Source of the DNA: Caenorhabditis remanei
Lineage: Eukaryota > Nematoda > Chromadorea > Rhabditida > Rhabditidae
Assembly: GCF_010183535.1 (NCBI RefSeq)
Contig: NC_071333.1
Coordinates: 12,646,587-12,710,586 of the forward strand
Length of the DNA stretch: 64,000 nucleotides
Direction of reading: 5' to 3'
Part shown: piece by piece, positions 25,991 to 36,500 of the stretch
Layout: each line of letters opens with the position of its first letter
How positions within the stretch are numbered: the stretch's first letter is position 1
The notes under the pieces: generated by a model
What the model was told of the DNA's origin: nothing
What the model saw: the letters and a program-made list of their open reading frames with translations, nothing else
The model's database searches: none
Position numbers and translations under genes: made by a program

Positions 25991-28900
25991 TTAATAATGA
26001 TGCTGAGGTTGTTGATACTTTTTGTGTGGCGAACCATGGTGGGGAGAACTATGTGGTGAACCATGGTGAGGAGAATTGTAATGCTGAGGATTGTGTCCGT
26101 ACGCGTGTCTTGCATGCTGTTGTGCCGATTGATAGTGAGGAGAATAATGAGGCTGGTGATGAAGCGGGTGATGATGCTGGAAACGTCTTGGCAAAGCTGG
26201 TCTTCTCATCGGCGACCGTTTTGAAATCTCATAGTACAACTTGTCAAACTCCTGAGCGGTACTCTCCAGTAGAGGAAGAAAATCTTCTGGAACCACGTTA
26301 TCCTCATCTCGCAACAACATAGAAAAGTTCCAAGCAAGATTTGCACTCTGCCCATACTGCACCATTTGCTTCATGTTTCTGATCTCGTTGTCATAAAGAG
26401 GACGTCTATCATGTAGCTTACGCATTGCTCTGAACAACTTGTTGAGGTAGAATTGCATTGCTTCCGAGGAATACCATCCGGTGACTGAAATGTATTGTTT
26501 AAAAATAAAAGAACAGCTGTAGAAAACTCACGTTTTGTGTAATCATGCATTGGTTCAACTCCTGGCATTTCGAGTTCCCGCTCGGTCAGTTCTTCAATAG
26601 CTTCCTCATCGTCAGCTAATGCAACTTGTTCTCTGAACTTCTCCCATGTCATGTTGAGCTGAAAAGTATGCATTTTTAGTTTCTGAGGTAGTTTCAGACT
26701 TAGAGCATGATTCAAATCAACAAAATAATACTCACCACAATAACTTCGATGTATTTCTCATCCTCTTCTTTCACTGCAGCCTCTTCAACCGATTCACTTT
26801 GGTTTTCACCGTCGTTAGCTTTGACACAACTATCAACTGGAATAGTCTTGACTGGTGTGTTTTGAACTTTGAGCAAATCTTCCGGCTCTTCTGGAACGTC
26901 TGACTCGTCTACAATGCAAGTTGATTCTTTTAACTCAATTCCTCCCGAGTTGTCGGCTGATTCACTAGAGACATTCAGTTCATTTTGATCGGCTGACTTG
27001 TCGGAGCCCTGATCGGCTGACTTGTCGGAGCCCTGATCGGCTGACTTGTCGGAGCTCTCTTCTGTCCCAACTGCTTCCAACGGAATCATCTTTATTGGAG
27101 TTGTTGTTCTGAAGTCAACGTCACCGGATGGTTCTTCTGGTTCGTCTGGTTCATCTGGTTCTTCTGGTTCTTGAGCTTCTGGTTCCAGTGGAATAGTTGC
27201 AATTGTTGGAATGATCTTCACATCTTGTGCCGTAGCTGGAGCCATGTCTGGAGAAGCTGGACAGTCGTATGGTGGTGGACTTTCTGGAGAATCGTCTTCC
27301 ATTGGAGTAGCCATTGGAGCATTTTGTTGTGCCCTCTCGTACTCATACTGCCTTAACATTGCCATTTGCTGTGCATACTCCATGTTTGCTGCTTCTTGTC
27401 TTGCAGCTTCTTGTCTTGCAGCTTCTTCTTTAGCTGCTTGTTCAGCTGCTTCTGCTTCAGCGGCTGCTGCTTTTTCTGCTATTTTCAACTTGCGTGTCTC
27501 CTCATCGTAGTAAGTTTTGTCTTGCTGTTCGAGCCCACGAAGTCTAAGAATGACTGGACGACGAATACCAGTGTGACGTTCTGAAGCACACGCAACAAGG
27601 AACACGGGTTCAGGAATCTGAAACTATATCATTCTTACTAAACAATCTTTTATAGGAAAAACCTACTTCCTCAACCACTTCAGCTGGTTTCACTTCTTCT
27701 TTTGTATCAGCTTGCTGCTCTTCAGTCTTCTCCTCAGCCTTCTCCGGTTCCTCAGCTTGTTCTTCTTCCATAGGTTCATCTTCCTTCTCAGGCTCCTCTT
27801 CCACTAATTTTTTTGCTTTTCTACCTCTTCCAGGCGTCGCTGCCTTCTTAGCACTAGCAGGAGAATGCTCTTTTACAGCCTTCCGTTTTCCACCGCGTCC
27901 AGAAGCTTTCGCAGGTTTTCTTGTGGACTTCCGTTTTGTGGGTGTGTACTCCTCATCGTCGTCGTCGTCATCATCATCACCTATTGCTTTCCTTTTTCTG
28001 GATTTTTTTGCTGGAGTTGTGAGAACTGGCTTGACTTCTTCTTCAACGTCTTCTTTGACTTTTTCTTCCTTGACTTCCTCTTCTTTGATTTCATCTTCCT
28101 CCATTACTTCTTCCTTTACTTCTTGTTTGACTTCAGCGGTAGCCTCTTCTACTTTTTCCGCTCTGCTCTCATCTTCAATGATGGTTACGCTGTCATCCTT
28201 ATTGGCATCCAGACTTGTATCTTCTTCCTTCACTTTTGGGTTGATCTCTTCGCCAAGCAATGCTTTCAGAATCTTATATGCAGCTGCACTATTCACTTTT
28301 GTGCCTGAAAACCACAGAAATTAATCAAAACTCACACCTATCTCTACTCGACACGTACCTTTCTTATCGTAGCACTGGTCAACTGGCATAATGAATCCTT
28401 TGGCCAAAATAGAAATCGACTCCAAAGGTTGGAAAGTGGAAGTTGCGATGACTTTGATACTTTCCAGATCATAATCATCTTCCTCGTGCAATAGAACTGG
28501 GAAGAACTCAGTTTTCATCAAGAATCCGAAATTGACTGTCGTCAAGTATTCACTGAGAAATCTTTTATGAATCTTCTTAGCACATTTCTTCACGTCGCGA
28601 TGCTTGACAACATGAACTAGTCTTTTATGTTCAGGAGAAATATCGATCTTTTTCCCGGAAAAATCCAGGAAAATGAGCTTATTCTTATAATTCTCGAACA
28701 TAGAAAGTAACTGAAACCGAATTAACTTGTTGAATTAAAAACAATCAAATACTTACTCTATCGTCCACAACGGAGGAGATAATGAAAAACAAGTTGTCGT
28801 CGTTTCCGTCGCCACTGAGAACTGAATTCCAGAAAAACAGAAGATCATTCTCTTTCGATGCATCGTTCATCACTTTCTCTGCATCTCGAATCATCTTCTC

Positions 28901-29148
28901 CGCTTTTCCTTCCTCGACTGGAATGTAGACGTCTCCGATATGCTAAAAATTGAATAATTTCATGTTTAAACCAACGGAAAACCTACAATATGAACTCTGC
29001 CAAAGTAAGCTGGTTGCAAATCACTCATTTTTGCCAAATGTAACAGAAAATTGTTCACTTTGTTCATTGGCGTCTTCTGATGATCGATTTTGACGTGCAT
29101 CTTCAGACTCGCGTCGACCAATATGTGAATTTCCTTTCGTACCCTCAT
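25991..29148 (-). CDS. cku-80: Ku80 homologue with large low-complexity expansions (CKU-80)
   Basis: Seven exons: 28987-29148, 28757-28942, 28359-28710, 27667-28304, 26736-27617, 26532-26658 and 25991-26484. All phases close, giving 946 residues, longer than the roughly 730 of human Ku80. The N-terminus (MRVRKEIHILVDASLKM) is a Ku vWA-like domain. A core-domain stretch, LAKGFIMPVDQC then NSAAAYKILKALL, runs to about residue 250. It is followed by about 190 Lys/Glu-rich residues with an Asp8 run and AT-hook-like GRGGKRK and PGRGRKAKK. Ku-like sequence resumes at IPEPVFLVACASERH (about 447). An Ala/Gln/Glu-rich segment, acidic Pro repeats and a tandem SDKSADQG repeat come next. Then comes a Ku C-terminal arm-like region (MQFYLNKLFRAMRKL) and a His/Pro/Ser-rich tail to the stop. 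Ku70/Ku80 binds DNA ends in non-homologous end joining. Some of the expansion could be intronic in another splice form. Confidence 0.78.
26985..27060 (-). repeat. Tandem 24-nt repeat within cku-80 coding sequence
   Basis: Three nearly identical 24-nt units encode SDKSADQG-type octapeptides. Two are virtually identical and the third diverges at its end. The unit length is a multiple of three, so copy number can change without breaking the frame. The repeat sits in the acidic, low-complexity part of the Ku80 homologue. Confidence 0.85.
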
Positions 29149-29439
29149 TTCTGCAATAAAAATCGATTAATTTATTAAAAAGAAACTTATAATTATATTT
29201 TTAACAGCAAAATTCATAAGAAAAAATGACGGAAACATATTATTCAACGCTCAATATATATCAATAATGCAAAAATGCTGGGAGAACGTTAAAGGCGCAC
29301 ACACTTATTTGAAAAGGTCTCGTCGCGATGTGTCCATAGAGCGCACTTGCACCTTCCCCTCGGAGACGCACGTCTCTTTCCCCACCTTTCCCCCGTTTAC
29401 TGTTGGTTTGTATCGAAAAATTATTGATTTCAGGCCAAG
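29149..29439. promoter_or_regulatory. Short divergent promoter between cku-80 and the complex III subunit
   Basis: Only about 290 bp separates the two start codons, which face opposite ways. Each start is just downstream of an acceptor-like sequence (TTATTGCAG for cku-80, TTGATTTCAG for the plus-strand gene), so both mRNAs are probably trans-spliced and the promoter itself is even shorter. The middle holds a GC-richer CT tract (CCCCTCGGAGACGCACGTC). A shared, bidirectional promoter is inferred. Confidence 0.55.
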
Positions 29440-29712
29440 ATGAGACCGACGGCAGTTGCTATGGGAAAACATTTCGGTAATCTTGGCAAGATGTACGGAG
29501 AACATCGATTCGCATTAGCACCAAACGAGCAGAAGGCGTATAAAGGATTTGTGGACCAGGCATTTGTGAAAACCTTTAAGACCTACGTTTGGGATCAATG
29601 GTACTACTACATCCCACAAACCATCGGAGCCTACCTTCTCTACGACTGGGCTAAGAAGACCAACCACGAAGCTAACCGCAAGAACCCAGCAGATTATGCC
29701 AATGATGTATAA
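29440..29712 (+). CDS. Cytochrome bc1 complex subunit 8 (UQCRQ homologue)
   Basis: A single-exon 90-residue protein. It has the small-subunit pattern of mitochondrial complex III subunit 8. A short N-terminus (MRPTAVAMGKHFGNLGKMYG) contains the conserved FGNLG. A Phe/Thr-rich middle leads to a single membrane helix with WDQWYYYIPQTIGAYLLYDW, and the tail (NRKNPADY) carries the family's Arg-Lys-Asn-Pro motif. It would sit in the inner mitochondrial membrane next to cytochrome b at the ubiquinone-binding side. The ATG follows TGATTTCAG by six bases, so trans-splicing is likely. AATAAA lies at 29780-29785, right for a short 3' UTR. C. elegans R07E4.3 is, as I recall, the matching gene. Confidence 0.92.
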   Translation: MRPTAVAMGKHFGNLGKMYGEHRFALAPNEQKAYKGFVDQAFVKTFKTYVWDQWYYYIPQTIGAYLLYDWAKKTNHEANRKNPADYANDV

Positions 29713-30466
29713 AATAAGTGCGATGGTTAATTAGCTCGTTTTTTTTGAATAAGTTCTTCAAAGTTTTTTATAAAAACTGAATAAACTTGTAGAAAATATA
29801 TACTGTTTGATCTTTATCCAGAATTAAAAGAAACATATTGCACAAATGTTACTTGTAAGCAGAAATGCAAGCTATCATATACAAAAAAAATTCTCAAATT
29901 CTTCTTCCCACAAATTCCAATTATTTTGGAAACTATTGGTCAACTAATACGATTACTTGCTTGTATAAGCACATATTTGTGATTTCCTGTATACTTTCCA
30001 ACAGATTTGCTCACTAATTCCACACAATGTTCACCAAAATTGACGAGAAGATTGTTTCTGCACACAAACGGCCGGATTTTCAGAACGAGATCAAGTGAAC
30101 TAACTACAAAAGCTATGGATTACAATGAAAACTGTGCTGGAGAGCTTGACGGAAGAATTCATGAAACGAAATTCAGCAATTTCAGCAGAAAAAGTATTTA
30201 TGAGAATGAATCACTATAAACTGGCAAGATGGAAGATGGAGAATTTTGAGAAAAAAATTACACTGTGTCTTTGGAATCATTCACGACAAAGTTGTTCAGA
30301 AGTTCAATTCAAGGTGTTGGTCTACTCACTGGTGATAAGATCTTGGTCTACTCATTGGTGATAATTGTTTCTTTCAAAATTAACAAGAAGAGTTGTGTTT
30401 TTCTTATTATCTACTATGCAACAAGCAGACGACTTAATAATCTCGATGTGGTAAACGTGCAGGTTG
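29713..30466. other. 3' UTR and spacer with a short tandem repeat
   Basis: The complex III subunit 3' UTR ends soon after AATAAA at 29780. After that no supported exon was seen, although short plus-strand open frames cover 30007-30361. A two-copy tandem repeat of about 26 nt lies at 30317-30367. Confidence 0.45.
30317..30367. repeat. Two-copy 26-nt tandem repeat containing GATA cores
   Basis: The unit TTGGTCTACTCACTGGTGAT followed by AAGATC is repeated head to tail, with one change (CACTGG to CATTGG) and a different end. Both copies contain GGTGATAA, so each carries a TGATAA core. It lies in an intergenic stretch. Confidence 0.8.
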
Positions 30467-31175
30467 TCATACGGGGGAGTCAAAGACAATCTTTGCGTTT
30501 AGTTCGGTTTTGATGTCATTAGGTTGAGTACCTTCGTCTTGATCATGTTTTTCAACAACACCAATTTGTACTGTCGCCCTATTCAATAATGTTAACGGAG
30601 ACCATTTGGTCGGATTTCTCTCTCGAAAAAAGTTCGAGATATCTAGACTTGGCCACTTCAAAATCATCTCCAGAAGATTTATGTTTCCTGAAATCGAGAG
30701 GCTGTCTGGCATTTGTGCGCCCCTGTTTCTGTAGTTACCATTCCACATATGCATAGCTATTTCGAGAGTTTTCTCTTGAACAACATTGGTATTAGCTCTC
30801 AAAAGCTTTCGTGAGACGTTGTTTCGTTTTATAATCTATTTATAATTGTTTTATTGTAGAAATTTTATAGTGAAAGCGATCTCACCGGTCACTTTTTATT
30901 GAATCTAAATATATCTCAGCTGATCTTTCAAACTTCAAACATTGAAAAAGCAGTGTACTGTTAGTCTTTGTTTTATTGGATAACTTTGACAGCAGCTTAT
31001 CAAATATTTGATGAGATATCTCCTGAGACGTGAAAAACAAATCCAAAATAACGCGTGAAACCCTTATTCTCCGAGAGTGATTTTTAATTTCATCTTCACT
31101 TCCGTTTAAGTGTACTCTCTTACTATTTTTAGACGGGTAGATATTCTGCAAGTATTGCACAACTCTATTTTTCAT
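30467..31175 (-). CDS. Unrecognised two-exon protein model (doubtful)
   Basis: Two adjacent minus-strand open frames, about 97 and 110 residues, can be joined. Exon 1 would be 30886-31175, ending at a good donor (CG|GTGAGA). Exon 2 would be 30467-30797, starting at a weak acceptor (TTTTGAG). The phase closes and gives about 206 residues. The protein is Leu/Lys-rich, with parts such as LLSKLSNKTK, NINLLEMILKWPSLD and SPLTLLNRA that loosely recall worm F-box-associated proteins, but I cannot place it in a family. The weak acceptor and the lack of a signature make a pseudogene or chance frames real alternatives. Confidence 0.3.
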
Positions 31176-33583
31176 TCAGTGTCTCATGCGGTAGCACTTT
31201 TTGAGAACCTTATGAAAGAAATTTATAATTCATCATCTTTTACGAGGGCAGACAATGATTTTTTGGTGAAGAAGAAAAAGTGAAGTATAGTCATGAGGAA
31301 TGATGAAAATGAATAATGAGAGCTTAGACAGTAGAAAATGAAACGTGTGACTTCACTATTTTTCAACAATGTTTTTCATTACTTATTGTTAAAAATAGTC
31401 TTCAAACTTTTTTTTCTTTTCTTTTTCGTTTTTCAGGGACTGTTCTTTTCACAAGTAGAAATTCGAGAAAAGTGGCAATTACCGGATCAAATATACGACG
31501 AAGAACTCTTCTAGATGTTTTTTGATACCTTGATAATGACCGACATCTTCGAGAGCATCAGTTTTCTTGTTTTTCGTTTTGAGTGCCGGTGAACCCCGCA
31601 CCGCCAGCTCATATATTCTGTGGTCCCTCGGCAAAACGTGTCACATTTTTCATATTAGAAGGACGCCTCTCAAGATGAAAAAGCTCTCTCGCTCTAAGAT
31701 GACACATACACAAAAACCTTTCTACACGTCTCGCTTTCTTGACATGCCCAATTGTGATTGCATTAATTATCGGTCATATCCCAATCTATCGGATTCCCAA
31801 TCCGCTTTTGTGGCCGTAGGCTCCCCGCGCGAGCAGTCTATCGCTTCTTTCCTTCTTCCCCCATCTGTTTCATCTCATTTCTGCACCCTTATCCCATTTA
31901 AGAGGCGCCACCACAAACCAACGCATACGCTTTGTCGGAACGGAAATGCAGTAGCATTGTCCATGATTCCGTGATTCCAACTAAGTTTTTTTGCATGTTA
32001 ACCACAAATGTAAAGAAGCATGTTGCTCTGGTTGGTCGAAAGCAGGAAGGGTAAACAGAAAAATATACTTTCGAATATCAGAATACATTGTCTCAGTTCT
32101 TTCTCGTTTATTTTGCATGCTCAAGGGTTTTCAAGTTTTCCAGAGTGAATACATCTACGGCCGTGTGACCATTTAATTAAGGTTTTTGATCGGACTCTGT
32201 GTCTCTTGAAATGTAAATATTCCCGTCTTCTGAAGTATATGTGGACGTGAATCGGGCTGTGTAAGCTGGTTGGATTCTGAATGCACTGCGTATTTTTGTC
32301 GTCTTCTTATTTCTAGTTTTGCAGCAATTTTAGATATTTTCTTCTTTGAAAGCTTCTGCATGCCTGGAATGAACTTATAATGTTCAGGAAAACTGACGTT
32401 CTTGCGAAAAGTGGAGGCTATAAAACTTTATGTCGACATCTTGTAGGGACTTATAGAACATTCATAGTTTGTTCCAAACTTTAAAATTCGACACCGTCTA
32501 GACACTTTTATTTTCATCAGAAACAAAGAAACTACTTGTGTATTTTGTCAATTTTTATCATTACTCCATCTGTGAATAGAAAGTCCATTTTCTTTTGTTT
32601 TTCTTAATTAGAGCTGTTTTCAACAATAATAATCGAGTACACTTTATACCCAGGGATACTTTCTCATGTCTCCTGAGAATTCCTCTAATGAGATGCAATG
32701 TGGATAAATGAATGTCAACAGAAGAAGTTTTGAATCTCGGAAAAAAAGGGGCAGATTCTTTTAGATTCTTTTGTTTTCATGCCGTTCTTTTTCTCCTTTT
32801 CTCGATTATTCCACCCTCAATTTCACGTGTCATCTTCCAAAAAATGAGTGTCCTGTTTGCAGAGAAGGAAAAAAAAACAGCTTTTCAGATTTTTCCCATA
32901 GCAATTTCCGTGTCTTGTGTGGGAAGAAAAATGGCTGCAAATGTTTGAAAACGTGTAATTTTAGATGAATTCATCCGGAATCCCACTTTTCCCATTTTGT
33001 TTTCCAGAATGTCTTACTGTAGGTTCCGAATTTTTAGGAAACTTTTTGATTCTTTGAAATACTGTTTCAAAACAGCTGATATGGTTTCTAGACTGGTAGA
33101 ATTCAATGAATACTGTTTCTCTAGAAATCTTCCATACGTTTCTTCTTAAATTAAAATAGCAAAACACGGCGGCGCACTATCCTCTTTTCTTTCCCATCCA
33201 TTTTCTTTTCGGTCCTTTTCGAACCCAAATAATTGACTTCATTTGTGCGTACTTCACCCGTCGCTTATATTGTGATCAACCTCATCATCTTGCCATACAA
33301 TTTCTTTGTCAAAAGGAACCTCAAATAACTCTGCGACAGCACGTGCACACACATTCTACACCCTCTTTACTCTTTTCAGTTGCTTTTTTCTGAGACATAT
33401 ATCAATCTATTTTTGCTTATGAATATATATGTATATATCTGTAACTTGATCCGAAACAAATACGTTTTAGAAATAACAGAAGACTTGTCAAGGAGAAAAA
33501 CACAACTTGATTTGTTGGAGTGAGAATGAAATCGAAGAGATCATTGATTCGTGCTATACTCTTCGTTCTTCGACTCCAGAAAA
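31176..33583. other. Upstream region of the ANKFN1-like gene
   Basis: About 2.4 kb with no supported exon. A plus-strand frame at 31567-31974 (135 codons) is Ser/Pro/His-rich and lacks splice or motif support. The interval probably holds regulatory sequence for the long plus-strand gene that starts at 33584. Confidence 0.4.
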
Positions 33584-36500
33584 ATGTCAATGTTCGACGA
33601 AATCAATCTCGTCGGAATACTATTTTCACTTCAAGAAACATCACGCGGTAAGTGACTCAAAGCTCAAAATACTAAAACATCAAATAGTTCTATTTTAAAA
33701 TATTCTTAGTTTGTGATTTCCATTTTTAACAGTCGCATGGTGCCGGAATCCACATAAATGATTCTGGATACTTCCTCATGTTTTTCGGTTTTTCTGGCTG
33801 GTTTTTTTTTCTGAGATTCTCGGTTCTTCTCAGATTCCGTTATCCCAATTCTCCGTTTCCCGTTTTTGTGAAAAAGAATTTGGGTTTTTGGTCGGTTTTC
33901 TCCTCCCTCTAACTCATGTCAGTCTCATTCAAACATCTGTTTCATTTTCACTAAAGCTCTATTACTACGCATTCATTTTTCAACCGAGAATCGTTGAGAA
34001 AACCAGGAAAACACTATGATATTTTTGAAATTTTCACCATCTTCTATATTCTTTCAACGGAAGAAAAGAAAGCTGCAACGGTAAGTTGAGACTCAGTTAG
34101 TGAGAGTTTTCTTCAATCTAAAAAGTTAAAATTTATTTTCAGAGCTTCCTGTTCTATTTTAGGTTCTGAAATGCACAAAAAACATTTAGAAATTCTCTTT
34201 CCGGGTTGTTTACTACTTATGATGTCATCACACCCACAAAAATTGAAATATTTGTGTAGGGCATCCCGTCATTATTCTAAACATCCGATCCACCAGATGT
34301 CAGAATTACACAGACAGATTTTGGATTCAAAGAAGCGTCAGTTTGTACAATCCAATTTTGAGTCTGATCCCTGAAATGTAGTCACAAACCGACTACAAAC
34401 AGTGTTGAGAGAACTCGAAAAGCTGATAAGAAAGGGTCAAAAATGACAATAGTCAGAAGTTCTAAAATCGTGCGAAATTTGAAAAAAAAACTATTTTAGA
34501 AACCGACACCAAGAAATTGCCAGTGACAAAAAAAAGAATGGAATGCAGTTCTGCTCCTTCCCTAGCAAACGAGCACCTATAAATCATTGATTTAAGAGAC
34601 CAATACCATTACAGATGACATATGTTTGTTGATGAGAAATGACGGGAAACTAGAGATTGAGGGTGGTGGGAAAGACGGGGAGATGCGAAGAATAAACTAT
34701 TTTCCAATTTTCAAAAGTCGCCGGATTTCAGATGCGAATCTACCAAACATCGACGTCGCTCGTCCCACAAAAGTACCCAACGTCACAGGAACAGTGCGCC
34801 GAGCAGCTCGTACCCACTCCGGTCTGTTTACCTGTTATTTTATCAGTTGTTCTCGTTTTTTTTTTCCGGGTGTGAGAAGAAGCAATTGTGCTTTTCTTCA
34901 GTTCTTAGTTTTCGATTGATCTTTAAATTAGACGACGACATTTTTTAGGTCACCAAGTGTCATCCGCTCTTCGTTTCTCGACAATCACCACAATCAGCAG
35001 GACAATCTTTGTGATTTTGGTTAGTTTCACGGATTCCACTTTTGTTTTTTCTTCAGTCAAACTTTTTTTCTTTGTTGTTTGAAGTTCTCATATTATTCCG
35101 TTTCTCAACCTATTCTTGTCCACAGCGTGAAGTAACGGAGTAGTTCGTCTTATCGGCGAATCAAGATGTTTGACGCAAAATAGAAAACCGAAGCGTCCGG
35201 CAAGTAGGTGCATTGTGCGAAAAAAGGGGAGAATCGAAGTGACACCTCTTCGTCGCCCACATATTCTTGATTGTTCCCTCGTCTCCTACCGAAATGTCTT
35301 CATCCGTTTGCAAATTGCCAGTCATTTTGTTTCCATCCCATCCATTATTTGAACCACTCTCGCCGAAAAGACATTGCTGGAAAGATCACAACTATTTTCT
35401 TTTCTTAAATTTTCTGCTGGAAAGTCACCCACTTTTTCCATGTCCTTTCACGTTGCCATATTTACTTTTTACATTCCAAATTTCATTTCATTCTCTTAAA
35501 ATGATAGTGTCCGTCCGGTATCGGGTGACTGGAATCAAAAGATGAAATTTTCAAAAACTGCCCTGATCAAGCACTTATTCTCTTTTTTTCAACTCTTATC
35601 TAAAATTGAGTTTCACATTTTCGCTAATTCGTATACTTTTACCGTTTTTTTCCTTCATATTTAACAATCTTTAGTTGCGTTATTATCACGAAAAACTTGT
35701 GACCACTAATTTTATTTTATACCAAATGAGTTGATAATCAGCAGGAATGAATTTCAACGACCTCGTCCATCTCGACGTGATAAAGTTGAGAAAAAAAAGA
35801 TATTTTGGTCAGAATCGAAACTGTTATCTTTCATTTTCCGAATTATTCGTGTGCACATATGTGCACAAACCTATTCAGATAACGTGTCGGGGCATCGCTT
35901 TTTTACCTATTGCCAACTTTTTTTGATATTTTTTAGAAGATTAGTCCTCCGTTATACTTTAGGTTTTACAACTAATCGAAATCAAACAAAATGGATTATT
36001 GACCATGTCAATACTTAGAAAATTAAAGAAAATTATTTGCATCATAAGTTTTTTCGGTACGGAAATAACCAAACAAAAACGTTTTTTTCCTTTTTCCATT
36101 CGTCTCCCCGGTCAGAAAAGAACACTGCGGTACCTGTGATTCACAATTCATTACACTTTTTGCAGGAGCATTTTCCGCCATGTCTCAACCATACTTGGTT
36201 GGCCTCGACGATTCGAGGGGCCGACCGCTGATCAGTGTCTGTGCAGGAGCTGCTCACACATTGGCTTCTACCGCTCTTCTCTGCAGACAACAATCATTGG
36301 ATGAACCGGCCACAAGGTTCGTTTGACCTCACATTCTGCAGAATATTCAGGAAAAGTCATCCGACTTTCCAATTTAATCTGAAAAAAGCGTTAGAACAGA
36401 GGAAATGAGTTCTTGGAAAAGCCGTGACCGAAAAAAGATGTTCCAAGAATCACTTTGATTTCATTAGATGAAATTAAATTTCAAATTCTCATTGTCAATT

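Noticed and set aside
27865..28324. Long plus-strand open frames opposite cku-80
   Set aside because: They are mirror images of the Lys/Glu-rich minus-strand exon and read as Ser or Phe runs.
31567..31974. A 135-codon Ser/Pro/His-rich frame on +
   Set aside because: No recognisable motif, no supporting splice sites, and composition typical of promoter-type sequence.
32006..32026. AAATGTAAAGAAGCATGT resembles the miR-1 sequence
   Set aside because: The seed region differs, and no complementary arm forming a precursor hairpin was found on either side.
32665..32690. TCCTGAGAATTCC resembles the lin-4/miR-237 family
   Set aside because: It lacks the CCCTGAG seed and has no matching hairpin arm nearby.
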